From assembly GCA_036407035.1 (NCBI GenBank), contig DASXAA010000079.1, positions 1 to 64,000 on the forward strand: a stretch of 64,000 bases of DNA, in the 5' to 3' direction. Of this stretch, positions 40,215 to 48,362 are shown piece by piece. Source of the DNA: JACVRW01 sp036407035 (lineage in GTDB: Bacteria; Actinomycetota; Thermoleophilia; Solirubrobacterales; Thermoleophilaceae). Every line of letters begins with the position of its first letter. Within the stretch, counting starts at the first letter, position 1. The notes beneath the pieces were generated by a model that did no database searches, was not told the origin of the DNA, and saw nothing but the letters and a program-made list of their open reading frames with translations. The translations under genes and the position numbers were made by a program.

Positions 40215-40792
40215 CCGCTCAGTAGGCCGAACCAGACCCGCACCATCGCGTCGACGATCGCCTCGCGCGACGCGCCCGGGTCGTCGATCCACCACAGCAC
40301 GAGCGACGCCATGCCCATGCTCATCAGCTCGGCGACCGGCTCCTGCTCGCGCCGCGGGATCGGCGTCTCGGCGAGCGAACGGATCATCGCGACCAGCACC
40401 GCGCGCGCCTGCGCGTGCACCTCGAGCCTGTAGTCGCGCACCTCCGGCCCGCCGCCGCTGTCGCGGAAGAGCATCTTCCAGGCATAGGAGTGGGTCTCGA
40501 CGTACGCGAACCAGACCTCGAGCACGGCCCGCAGCCGCTCGCGCAGCGGCCCCTCGGACGGCACGGCGCCGGCGAAGCTGCCGAGGTCCTCGCGGTGCCG
40601 TTCCAGCAGCGCGAGATACAGCCCCCGCTTGCCGTCGAAGTGGCGGTAGAGGATCGGCTTGGTCACGCCGGCGGCCGCCGCCACGTCGTCGAGCCGCGTG
40701 CCGTCGTAGCCGTGCTCGCCGAACAGCCGGCCGGCCGCCTCGACGATCGAGGCGCGCCGCTCGACCGTCCCGAGTCGTCTGCGCAGAGCCAT
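40211..40792 (-). CDS. TetR-family transcriptional repressor
   Basis: This 193-residue TetR has the HTH LDDVAAAAGVTKPILYRHFDGK. The C-terminal ligand domain has hydrophobic helices. It should repress itself and the divergent cupin gene through the palindrome at 40793-40808, which directly abuts ATG 40792. Confidence 0.92.
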   Translation of the reverse strand: MALRRRLGTVERRASIVEAAGRLFGEHGYDGTRLDDVAAAAGVTKPILYRHFDGKRGLYLALLERHREDLGSFAGAVPSEGPLRERLRAVLEVWFAYVETHSYAWKMLFRDSGGGPEVRDYRLEVHAQARAVLVAMIRSLAETPIPRREQEPVAELMSMGMASLVLWWIDDPGASREAIVDAMVRVWFGLLSG

Positions 40793-40808
40793 GTTACCGA
40801 TGGGTAAC
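40793..40808. promoter_or_regulatory. TetR operator candidate GTTACC-GATG-GGTAAC
   Basis: A perfect 6-bp inverted repeat (GTTACC, GATG, GGTAAC) sits immediately upstream of the TetR start and 22 nt before the cupin start. The cupin -10 TACCCT (40817-40822) lies just beyond it, so bound repressor would block both transcripts. Confidence 0.6.
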
Positions 40809-40829
40809 TTAGCTGATACCCTGGCCGGC

Positions 40830-41345
40830 ATGAACGCCACGACTACCACCGAGAGGACCCACGACCCGATCCACCGCGTCTCGTACTCGTTCACGAGCGA
40901 GGGCGACAACCTCTGGGTCTACACATGGCTCGAGGACGGCGGCCACCTGCCGGAGCACTTCCACCCGGCGCAAGAGGAGCGCTGGGAGACGCTCGAGGGC
41001 AGCGTGCGCGTGAAGCTCGACGGCGCCTGGCGCAACCTCGTGCCGGAGGACGGCCCGGTGCTGGTCTCTGCGGGAGTCAGGCACGAGCTGAGGAACACGA
41101 GCGGCGCCGAGGCGCGGCTCCGCACGGAGGTGATCCCTGGCGGGCGCCTTCAGGAGTTCCTCGAGGAGAGCGCGAAGGCCGCCCGCGACGGCCTCTACAG
41201 CTCCCGCAACATGCCCCGCAGCTGGCGCGGCGCGACGTGGATCGCCGCCTTCGCGCTGCGCCACCGCGACGAGACCGTGATGTGCTCGCCGCCGCCCGCC
41301 GTGCAGCGCGTGGTGCTCCCGCTGGTGGCGCGCTTCGCCCGCTAG
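40830..41345 (+). CDS. Cupin-domain protein
   Basis: This 171-residue protein has cupin motif 1 in PEHFHPAQEERWETLEG and motif 2 in VSAGVRHELRN. An extra C-terminal part includes RSWRGATWIAAF. It might be a dioxygenase or ligand-binding protein, controlled by the adjacent TetR. ATG 40830 follows TACCCT by 7 nt. The stop shares CTAG with the methyltransferase gene (41342-41345). Confidence 0.85.
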   Translation: MNATTTTERTHDPIHRVSYSFTSEGDNLWVYTWLEDGGHLPEHFHPAQEERWETLEGSVRVKLDGAWRNLVPEDGPVLVSAGVRHELRNTSGAEARLRTEVIPGGRLQEFLEESAKAARDGLYSSRNMPRSWRGATWIAAFALRHRDETVMCSPPPAVQRVVLPLVARFAR

Positions 41346-42094
41346 GGCGCGCGCTCGAGCACGGTCAGCATGTAGGAGGGCTCGCCCTCCAGCCCCTCGC
41401 CGTCGCGCATCGCGGCGATCGACGAGGCGCGCAGCGCCTCCCACTCGTCCGCGGGCTCGAGCACGGATCGGGCGGCGATCCACATCGGGTGGTTCCGCTC
41501 CCGGCGCTCCCACCGCTCCTCGGGTGACCGGCGCGGCCGCGGCAGGGCGTGCTCCGTGACCGTGAGCGTTCCGTACGGGCCGAGCGTGCGCTCGACCGCC
41601 GCGCGGTCGCTCCAGTGGTCCGGGGCCGGGTCCTCCAGCGCGCGCACCCGGGCGACCGCCTCCCGCATGAGCACGATCACGTCGTAGGTCGGCCCGCGCG
41701 GCAGCCAGCTGGTGATCGCGACCCGTCCGCCGGGCCGGACGATCCGCGCGACCTCGGCGGCCGCGCGCTCCGCCGGCGTCGCGAAGATCACGCCGACCAC
41801 CGACACGGCGGCGTCGAACTCGCCGTCGGCGAACGGCATCTCGGTGGCGTCGCCGAGCACGAACTCGCCCTCGGGCAGGCGCTCGCGGGCGACCTCCACG
41901 AGACGCTCCGAGGTGTCGATCCCGGTCACCCGCGCGCCGGCGGCCATCGCCACCCTGGCGGCGTTGCCCGTGCCGCACGCCACGTCGAGCACGCGCTCGC
42001 CGCCCGAGAGGCCCAGACCCGCCACGGCGACCTCGGCCATCGGCTCGAGCTCCGCGGCGGTGTCCTCGTAGGAGCCGGCCCCCCAGCGGTCCAT
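41342..42094 (-). CDS. Class I SAM-dependent methyltransferase
   Basis: This 250-residue enzyme has motif I VLDVACGTGNAA, motif II GIDTSERLVEVARERLPEG, GDATEMPFADGEFDAAVS (post-motif) and RIVRPGGRVAITSW. It resembles UbiE-type methyltransferases; the substrate is unknown. The ATG overlaps the stop of the DUF1697 gene (TGATG), implying translation coupling. Confidence 0.88.
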   Translation of the reverse strand: MDRWGAGSYEDTAAELEPMAEVAVAGLGLSGGERVLDVACGTGNAARVAMAAGARVTGIDTSERLVEVARERLPEGEFVLGDATEMPFADGEFDAAVSVVGVIFATPAERAAAEVARIVRPGGRVAITSWLPRGPTYDVIVLMREAVARVRALEDPAPDHWSDRAAVERTLGPYGTLTVTEHALPRPRRSPEERWERRERNHPMWIAARSVLEPADEWEALRASSIAAMRDGEGLEGEPSYMLTVLERAP

Positions 42095-42633
42095 CAGTCG
42101 AACCACTTGGCGGCAATCAGGTCCATCGTCCCCTTCGTCCGCCTGGTCCCGACCCCGAGCAGCTTCTCGATGGTCTTCCAATCCAGCTCCGACTCGAGCT
42201 GCCCGCCGCTCGGCAGCCAGTAGAGCTCCCGGTCGCCGAACGCGAGCGGGTCGTCGTCGGTGGCTAGCGCGAGCACCTCCTCTTGTGCCTTCGCGGTGGG
42301 CCGCTTTCCCAGCAGGTGCACCTGGAGCTTGCCCTTGGAGGCGGCCACGAGCTTGTCGGAGAACGGCCGGTGGGCGGCGATCGCCCGCATCTCCTTCTCC
42401 GACCGCAGGAACGGGGCGGACGGGTAGCCGAGTGTCTCCTCTACCGCCGCCTCGATACGCGCGGTCAGCTTCGCGACCGCCTCGCGTCCCGCCGTGAAGA
42501 CCACATTGCCGCTCGCGCGGAAGGTGTCGACGTCCTCCAGCCCGGCCGACTCGAAGGCGGAGCACAGCTGCTGCTTGCTCGCCCGCCGGTTGCTCACGTT
42601 GATCCCGCGGAGGAAGGCGGCGTACCTCGGCAT
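42094..42633 (-). CDS. DUF1697 family protein
   Basis: This 179-residue protein has the DUF1697 signature: YAAFLRGINVSNRR, DVDTFRASGNVVF and a C-terminal half with RTKGTMDLIAAKW. The function is unknown. ATG 42633 follows TAGGGT (minus strand, 42648-42643) by 9 nt. It is the first gene of a two-gene unit with the methyltransferase. Confidence 0.88.
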   Translation of the reverse strand: MPRYAAFLRGINVSNRRASKQQLCSAFESAGLEDVDTFRASGNVVFTAGREAVAKLTARIEAAVEETLGYPSAPFLRSEKEMRAIAAHRPFSDKLVAASKGKLQVHLLGKRPTAKAQEEVLALATDDDPLAFGDRELYWLPSGGQLESELDWKTIEKLLGVGTRRTKGTMDLIAAKWFD

Positions 42634-42721
42634 GGTCGCGCCACCCTATCCGGCCTGCCGAGCGAAGTAGGGAAGGTCTACCCATACCGCCGCGGGGCGC
42701 GGGCGGCCACGATGGGCCCCG

Positions 42722-44128
42722 GTGCACAGGTCACTCATCCGCTGGGCCGTCGCCGTCGGCGGCGCCCTCCCGACTCTCGCCCTCGCCTCGCCGGCGGGCG
42801 CGTCGGTGACGTTCGGCAGCGATCTCAGCCTGCCGCCGATACCGCCGCCCGCCCGCGAGTGCAATCCGGGCACCGGGCAGAGCTGCACCAACGTCGCCAC
42901 GAGCTTCCACGCGGGAAACGCGCTCCCGATCAGGGCGCCGATGAGCGGCGTGATCACCGAGGTGCGCTACCGGACGAACACGCCCGACACGGCGACCCTG
43001 CGGCTCGCCCACCTCGAGACGAACGGCGACGCGACCGGTGCCGGCACCGGCCCGACGGCCACGCTCAGCGGCTCCGGCGCGGTCGAGAGCGTGCCGGCTC
43101 GCCTGCCCGTCCAGCAGGGCGACTACCTCGCGGGCGACGGGGTCTCTACGACGCAGTACAACTGCGACGACCTCGGCGGCAGCTTCACGATCTATCTCCC
43201 GCCGCTCGCGGACGGCGCCGCACTGCGGCCGTTCTCGTTCGTCCAGCAGCAGTGCGAGGTGCTCGTCCAAGCGGTGATCGAGGCGGACAACGACGCCGAC
43301 GCGCTGGGCGACGAGACCCAGGACGCGGACGACGACAACGACGCGGTCGCCGACGCCTCGGACAACTGCCCACTCGTGGCAAACGTGGCCCAGGCCGACG
43401 CGGACGGCGACGGCGCCGGCGACGCCTGCGATCTCACCCCCGACCCGCCCGCCGACCCGCCGCCGGGTGCGCCCGGCGGGCCGAGCGGCCTGCCAAGGAC
43501 GCTCGCGGACCTGCCGCCGCCCGCGGTCGGCCGGCTCGCGAACGTCGCGCCGGTCAAGGGCGAGGTGCTGATCGCCCTGCCCGCCGGGGCGTCCGCGGCG
43601 CGCGCCCACGCCGGCCAGAAGGGGCTGACGTTCGTCCCGCTCACGGAGGCACGCCAGATCCCTGTCGGCTCGTTCCTCGACACGAGCCGCGGGACCGTCC
43701 AGCTCGTGAGCGCGACGGGCGCGGCGGACAAGACCCAGTCCGGCCAGTTCACCGCGGGCATCTTCCAGGTGCTGCAATCGCGCAGGAAGCGCGACAAGGG
43801 GCTGACCGAGCTGCGCCTGAAGGGCGGCAGCTTCGGCAGGTGCGCCGCCGCCAGGGGCAAGCGCGCCTCGGCCGCCGGCCTTTCGAAGCGCACGATCCGC
43901 ACACTGAGGTCGAAGGCGAAGGGCCGCTTCCGCACGCGCGGCCGCCACTCCGCGGCGACCGTGCGCGGCACGGTCTGGATCACCGCCGACCGCTGCGACG
44001 GAACGCTGACGACCGTCAGGCGCGGCACCGTCGCGGTGCGCGACTTCCGGCGCAAGAGGACCGTGCTCGTCCGCGCCGGGAAGAGCTACCTCGCGAGGGC
44101 GAAGGCAGGCAGCCGCCGGCGCCGCTAG
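42722..44128 (+). CDS. Secreted protein with thrombospondin type-3-like calcium repeats
   Basis: This 468-residue exported protein starts at GTG 42722 with a signal peptide (to about ASPAGA). A Cys-containing beta region (30-190) is followed by Asp-rich TSP3-like Ca2+ repeats at about 193-240 (DNDADALGDETQDADDDNDA, ADASDNCPL, DADGDGAGDACD). A Pro/Gly linker and a basic C-terminal domain (VWITADRCDGTLTTVRRGTV) with KSYLARA follow. The C-terminal part resembles domains found in repeated secreted proteins of this group, so a surface role is inferred. It is convergent with the lipase through a CTAG. Confidence 0.8.
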   Translation: MHRSLIRWAVAVGGALPTLALASPAGASVTFGSDLSLPPIPPPARECNPGTGQSCTNVATSFHAGNALPIRAPMSGVITEVRYRTNTPDTATLRLAHLETNGDATGAGTGPTATLSGSGAVESVPARLPVQQGDYLAGDGVSTTQYNCDDLGGSFTIYLPPLADGAALRPFSFVQQQCEVLVQAVIEADNDADALGDETQDADDDNDAVADASDNCPLVANVAQADADGDGAGDACDLTPDPPADPPPGAPGGPSGLPRTLADLPPPAVGRLANVAPVKGEVLIALPAGASAARAHAGQKGLTFVPLTEARQIPVGSFLDTSRGTVQLVSATGAADKTQSGQFTAGIFQVLQSRRKRDKGLTELRLKGGSFGRCAAARGKRASAAGLSKRTIRTLRSKAKGRFRTRGRHSAATVRGTVWITADRCDGTLTTVRRGTVAVRDFRRKRTVLVRAGKSYLARAKAGSRRRR

Positions 44129-44946
44129 GCGGCCTCGTCCAGCGCCGGGCCGACCGCCGGACGCGGCTTGCCCGCCCCGGGCGCCCCGAACCACTCGATC
44201 GCCTCCGCGATCGCGCGGTACGCCGGCGCGCTGACCGCCATGCCCAGGTGCGAGGCAGCGATCTCCACCTGCTCGTCCGCGTGCGAGTCGAGGCAGGCGC
44301 GCCAGTCGACGATGCCGTCGCTGCGGGAGTACACCGACACGAAGCGCACGCCGTCCGGCAGCGGACCGGAGACCTGCGCCCAGAAGTCCGCGCAGCACTC
44401 GCCGTCGAGGCACGTGCGCTTGAAGACCCCCGGCGCTCCGAGGCGACCGAGCGTGGCCACGCCTTCCACGTGCAGCCACACGACCGGGTGGACCGCCAGC
44501 GGGTCGGCCTGCGGCGACCCGAGCGTGACGATCCCGTCGACCAGGTCCGGCCGGCGGCACGCGAGCGCCTTGGCGAGCCCGCCGCCGCGGCTCTGCCCCA
44601 CGATCGCCGCCTTGCGGCCGTTCCCGACGAGCCGTTCGAGCCTCGCCTCGAGCCGGTCGAGCGCCACGCCGGAGCAGTCGACGTTCGCGAGCATCCCGGC
44701 GGTGCCGGGCCGGTGGCCGGTGCGCCGCAGCCAGTTGGCCATCACGGCCAGCGAGCCGTCGCCGGCCATGAAGCCGGGGATCAGGAGCACGGGGCGCCCG
44801 TAGCCGTCGGCGACGCCGGCGCCGCGGAACACCGGATCGCGCATCAGCGCCGCCGCCTCGAGCCCGACGCGCGCCTCGCGCCAGAGCGGCGGGCGCCGCC
44901 GGAAGGACGGTCGGTTGCTACGCGAGATGGGAATCGGCGCCCTCAT
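44125..44946 (-). CDS. Alpha/beta hydrolase, lipase-like
   Basis: This 273-residue hydrolase has RPVLLIPGFMAGDGSLAVMA (oxyanion strand) and the nucleophile elbow VGQSRGGGLAKAL (Ser). The acid is probably Asp in SRSDGIVDWRAC and the His lies in IAASHLGMAVS. Three cysteine pairs (CLDGECC, DCSG) are unusual for a cytoplasmic enzyme, but no signal peptide is seen. TAGGGT lies 13 nt upstream of ATG 44946. Confidence 0.82.
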   Translation of the reverse strand: MRAPIPISRSNRPSFRRRPPLWREARVGLEAAALMRDPVFRGAGVADGYGRPVLLIPGFMAGDGSLAVMANWLRRTGHRPGTAGMLANVDCSGVALDRLEARLERLVGNGRKAAIVGQSRGGGLAKALACRRPDLVDGIVTLGSPQADPLAVHPVVWLHVEGVATLGRLGAPGVFKRTCLDGECCADFWAQVSGPLPDGVRFVSVYSRSDGIVDWRACLDSHADEQVEIAASHLGMAVSAPAYRAIAEAIEWFGAPGAGKPRPAVGPALDEAA

Positions 44947-45095
44947 TCGCGGCCTCGTCACCCTAGATAACGGTTCGGCCGAAACTTTCTGTACGGCCCA
45001 CTCGTGCCTTCGGTACCCATTTCGGGGGAGGGCGACGCCACCGAAGCGGCCACGGTCAGTCGCCCGACACCGGCCGCCCACTAGATTCCCCGCTC

Positions 45096-46034
45096 GTGAA
45101 GGCCGTGACGATCGACGACGGGCGGCTCGAGGTGCGCGAGCACGAGGACCCGCGCGCGGGCGCGGGCGAGGTGCTGGTCCGCGTGCGCGCGGCCGGCCTG
45201 AACGGCGCCGACATGCTCCAGCGCAAGGGCGGCTACCCGGCGCCGCCCGGCGCGCCCCAGGACATCCCGGGGCTCGAGCTGGCGGGCGAGGTGGTCGCGC
45301 TCGGCGACGGCGCGAGCCGCTTCTCGGAGGGCGACCGCGTCATGGCGGTGGTCGCCGGCGGCGGCCAGGCGGAGCTCGCGGCGGTCCACGAGCGGGCGGC
45401 GATGCCGGTTCCGGACGCGCTCGACTGGCCGCAGGCCGGCGGCGTGCCGGAGGTCTTCACGACCGCCCACGACGCCGTCTTCACGCAGGCCGGTTTGCGC
45501 CCGGGCGAGCGGCTGCTCGTGCACGGCGCCGCCGGCGGGGTGGGCACCGCGGCCGTGCAGCTCGGCCGGGCGAGCGGCGCCCGCGTGACCGCGACCGTGC
45601 GGCGCGAGGAGCTACGCACCGAGGTGGAGAGACTGGGCGCGACGGCGATCGCCCCGGAAGGCTTCGCGGAGCACGGACCCTTCGACGTGATCCTCGAGCT
45701 GGTCGGCGCGCCGAACTTCGCCGACAACCTGGGCGCGCTCGCGACCGGCGGCCGCATCACGGTGATCGGGGTCGGCGGCGGCGCGAAGGCGGAGCTGAAC
45801 CTGCTGGCGCTGATGGGCAAGCGGGCGCGGATCCACGGCTCGACGCTGCGGCCACGTCCGCTCGAGGAGAAGGCGATCGCGGCCCGCCGCGTGGAGCGCG
45901 AGGTGCTGCCGCTCTTCGAGAGCGGCGCGCTGACCGTGCCGGTCGCTGCGACGTACCCGCTGGCCGAGGTCGAGGACGCGTACGAGCGCTTCGCGGCCGG
46001 CGGGAAGCTGGGCAAGATCGTGCTGCTGCCCTGA
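45096..46034 (+). CDS. Quinone-oxidoreductase-type MDR protein
   Basis: This 312-residue zinc-less MDR (QOR group) has the AGLNGADMLQRKGGYP motif and the NADPH motif LVHGAAGGVGTAAVQL. It would reduce quinones or enones with NADPH. GTG 45096 follows TAGATT (45082-45087) by 8 nt, so the transcript looks leaderless. Confidence 0.9.
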   Translation: MKAVTIDDGRLEVREHEDPRAGAGEVLVRVRAAGLNGADMLQRKGGYPAPPGAPQDIPGLELAGEVVALGDGASRFSEGDRVMAVVAGGGQAELAAVHERAAMPVPDALDWPQAGGVPEVFTTAHDAVFTQAGLRPGERLLVHGAAGGVGTAAVQLGRASGARVTATVRREELRTEVERLGATAIAPEGFAEHGPFDVILELVGAPNFADNLGALATGGRITVIGVGGGAKAELNLLALMGKRARIHGSTLRPRPLEEKAIAARRVEREVLPLFESGALTVPVAATYPLAEVEDAYERFAAGGKLGKIVLLP

Positions 46035-46077
46035 CCGGGCTGTTTCCACGGCAAGCGAGGTCCGCACCGCGGACCGA

Positions 46078-46210
46078 CAACGGCGACAACCAAGGGTGTC
46101 CGGGAGGGGGTGGGCCGGATTTCGACGCACTATGCAACGGAATCCGGCCCACCCCCCTCAGGGCCGACAGCCAGGCCGGACCCGACCCCTTGGTTGCCGG
46201 CTGCAAGCGC
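46078..46210. repeat. Composite element: inverted GGCAACCAGGGG motifs flanking family-1 palindrome copy D
   Basis: ACAACGGCGACAACCAAGGG (46078-46097) and its reversed partner CCCCTTGGTTGCCGG (46186-46200, continuing GCTGCAAGCGC) flank the palindrome. The palindrome arms GGGGGTGGGCCGGATT (46106-46121) and AATCCGGCCCACCCCC (46141-46156) are 16 bp and perfect. The centre is the reverse complement of copy C's TGCATGGTGC block. This is the fullest copy, with terminal inverted repeats like a small mobile element. Confidence 0.85.
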
Positions 46211-46240
46211 GTAGTCTCGAATCGGGCGTCTGGCTGGCTA

Positions 46241-46912
46241 CTAGCCCCCGCAGGCCTTCGGCGTCACGACGAGCTGATGGGAGGTCGGCCCCGGCTGGCC
46301 CGCCACCTTGCAGTAGGCGTATCGGCCGGTCTCGAAGTGCACGAGGGCGCGGTACGGGTAGCCGAGGGCGCCGCCGAGGCTCGCCTCGCTGCGCTCGAAG
46401 TCCGCCGTCACGGCGAGGCAGAAGTAGTTGCCGCGCCGTCGTGTGAGGTCCGCCTCGGCGCCCTTGCCGGAGACGGTGCGCGGGAACGGCTCACAGTCGG
46501 TGCGCTTCACGGGCCCCTCCAGCGACCCCGCACGGATGCGCCGCCGGGCGTCCGCCAGGATCGCGCCCGACAGCTCGTCCATCATCGCCGCCCGCGCCCG
46601 CAGCCGCTCCGCGGCGCCCGCCCCGGCCGGCGCCACCGACTCGGACCTCCCGAAGCGCGGCCGCTGCTCCCGCCTGAGCCTGCGGACCTTGGCCGCCAGC
46701 TGCTCGGAGCGGGCCGCCCGGTCCGCCTCGGCGCGCTCCTTCTTCGTCTCGCGGATGCCCGGCGCCAGTGCGATCCCCGCGGCCACGATCGCGAGCACGG
46801 CGATCGCCGCGGCGATTCGCCCGCCGCGTCCCATCCTGCGCCAGAGCCAGCCCGGCAGCTCGGCGAACCCCGGAAGCGGCTCGTAGCGCTCCGGATCGGT
46901 GGGAGCGCCCAC
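46241..46912 (-). CDS. Single-pass membrane protein with coiled coil
   Basis: This 223-residue protein has a proline-rich cytoplasmic N-terminus (ERYEPLPGFAELPGWLWRRM), one helix (AAAIAVLAIVAAGIALA) and a charged coiled coil. A C-terminal Cys-containing domain has TDCEPFPRTV, YFCLAV, AYCKVA and PKACGG, where disulfides are likely. GTG 46912 is preferred: TAGCTT lies 7 nt upstream. TTG 46921 is also possible. It is just downstream of the composite repeat. Confidence 0.7.
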   Translation of the reverse strand: MGAPTDPERYEPLPGFAELPGWLWRRMGRGGRIAAAIAVLAIVAAGIALAPGIRETKKERAEADRAARSEQLAAKVRRLRREQRPRFGRSESVAPAGAGAAERLRARAAMMDELSGAILADARRRIRAGSLEGPVKRTDCEPFPRTVSGKGAEADLTRRRGNYFCLAVTADFERSEASLGGALGYPYRALVHFETGRYAYCKVAGQPGPTSHQLVVTPKACGG

Positions 46913-46930
46913 GTCCCTCAAGCTAGCGGC

Positions 46931-47716
46931 TCAGAGCGCCCAGCCGCCGTAGTCGGCCCGGGCGAAGCGCCCGCCCTGCACGTCGCTGCCGGCGTCCTCG
47001 TCGGGCAGGCCCGCGGCGTAGAGCTCGGCGTCGTCGCGCGGCTCGTAGCCGAGCCGAGCCGCCGCCTCGAGGTCCCACCAGCGGCGCGTGTTCGCCGACA
47101 CGCCGTACACGGTCTCGAAGCCCACGTCGGGCGCCTCGAGGCACGCCGTGAACAGCCGCACCGCGTCGGCGGGACTGAGCCACGTCGTCAGGTGGCGCAC
47201 CTCGCTCGGCCGCTCCTCGAACGAGCCGATGCGCACGCAGACCACCTCGAGCCCGAACTTGTCCGCGTACAGCCGCCCGAGCGCCTCGCCGAACGCCTTG
47301 GTGGCGCCGTAGAGGCCGTCGGGGCGGACGGGTTCGTTCCCGTCGAGCACGCGGCTCGCCGGATAGAAGCCGGTGATCCGGTTCGAGCTCGCGTAGACCA
47401 CGCGCCGCACGCCGGCGCGGCGGGCGGCGTCGAACACGTTGAAGGTGCCGCGGAGGTTCGGCCCCTCGAGGACCTCGAACGGCGCCTCGTCCGGCACTCC
47501 GCCGAGGTGCACGACCGCCTGCATGCCGGCGACCGCGCGGCCGACCGCCTCGGCGTCGCAGAGGTCCGCCTGCACGAAGGTCTCGCCACGCGCGAGGTCC
47601 TCGATCGGCCGCAGGTCCGTGAGCCTCAGATCGCGCACCGCGTCGCGCAGCCCGTCTCGCAGGCAGTGCCCGATCCGGCCCGCGGCGCCGGTCAGGAGCA
47701 CGTGCTCGTAGCGCAT
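46931..47716 (-). CDS. NAD-dependent epimerase/dehydrogenase, uronate-dehydrogenase-like
   Basis: This 261-residue extended SDR has LTGAAGRIGHCLRDGL for NAD. The catalytic YGATK (Tyr, Lys) is in DGLYGATKAFGEALGRLYAD. The loop RIGSFEERPSEVRHLTTWLS is like that of uronate dehydrogenases. It probably oxidises a hexuronate or a related sugar. ATG 47716 follows TAGGGT (47731-47726, minus strand) by 9 nt. Confidence 0.85.
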   Translation of the reverse strand: MRYEHVLLTGAAGRIGHCLRDGLRDAVRDLRLTDLRPIEDLARGETFVQADLCDAEAVGRAVAGMQAVVHLGGVPDEAPFEVLEGPNLRGTFNVFDAARRAGVRRVVYASSNRITGFYPASRVLDGNEPVRPDGLYGATKAFGEALGRLYADKFGLEVVCVRIGSFEERPSEVRHLTTWLSPADAVRLFTACLEAPDVGFETVYGVSANTRRWWDLEAAARLGYEPRDDAELYAAGLPDEDAGSDVQGGRFARADYGGWAL

Positions 47717-47728
47717 TCCGGGAGGACC

Positions 47729-48310
47729 CTACGCCCGCAGGCCCTCGAGCAGCGCGAGCACGGGGCCCTCGACCTCGCGCCGGACCGCGCCGGGGTCCTC
47801 GGCGCCGGAGATCATCATCGCCGCCTCGGTCAGCGCGCCGAGCAGCAAGTGGGCGAGCGGCCGCACCTCCGCCCGCCTGAGCACGCCGGACTCCATCCCG
47901 TGCTCGAGCGCGCCGGCGACCAGCCCGAGCCCGTACTTCGCGTCGATCTCGCGCCACTCGCGCCAGCCGAGCACGGCCGGCGCGTCGAGCAGGGCGATCC
48001 TCATCAGGGCGGGATCCGTGCAGGCGTCGAGGTACGCCCGCGTGCCGGTCACGATCAGCTCCCAGGGGTCCGCGATGCCCTCGGTCCGGCTCGCGATCGA
48101 CTGCGTCATCTCGCGCTCGGTCTCGTCGAACACGGCCCTGAAGAGGTCCTGCTTGTCCTCGAAGTGGTGGTAGAGCGCGCCCCTCGTCAGCCGCGCGCGG
48201 CGGACGATCTCCTCGGTGCCGACACCCGCGTAGCCGCGCTCGGCGAACAGCTCCCGCGCCGCGCGCAGGAGCGCGGCACGCGTGGCCGCCGCCTTGTCCT
48301 CCCTCGACAT
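47729..48310 (-). CDS. TetR-family transcriptional repressor
   Basis: This 193-residue TetR has the HTH EEIVRRARLTRGALYHHFEDK. Two palindromic operators abut its ATG, so it should be autorepressed and control the divergent hydrolase. The ligand is unknown. Confidence 0.93.
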   Translation of the reverse strand: MSREDKAAATRAALLRAARELFAERGYAGVGTEEIVRRARLTRGALYHHFEDKQDLFRAVFDETEREMTQSIASRTEGIADPWELIVTGTRAYLDACTDPALMRIALLDAPAVLGWREWREIDAKYGLGLVAGALEHGMESGVLRRAEVRPLAHLLLGALTEAAMMISGAEDPGAVRREVEGPVLALLEGLRA

Positions 48311-48346
48311 ACAGCCTGTATGCTAACCGTTCATACAGGCTGTATG
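48308..48346. promoter_or_regulatory. Tandem TetR operators CATACAG-N-CTGTATG
   Basis: Two 15-bp palindromes, CATACAGCCTGTATG (48308-48322) and CATACAGGCTGTATG (48332-48346), have identical 7-bp arms and centres 24 bp apart. The first overlaps the repressor's ATG; the second is 16 nt before the hydrolase start. Confidence 0.8.
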
Positions 48347-48362
48347 TGAAACGGAGGCCCAG

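Noticed and set aside
44915..48349. A plus-strand open frame of over 1100 codons and similar ones at 42283-44970 and 48929-52195
   Set aside because: They are antisense or out-of-frame to genes with clear motifs, and contain no domain of their own.
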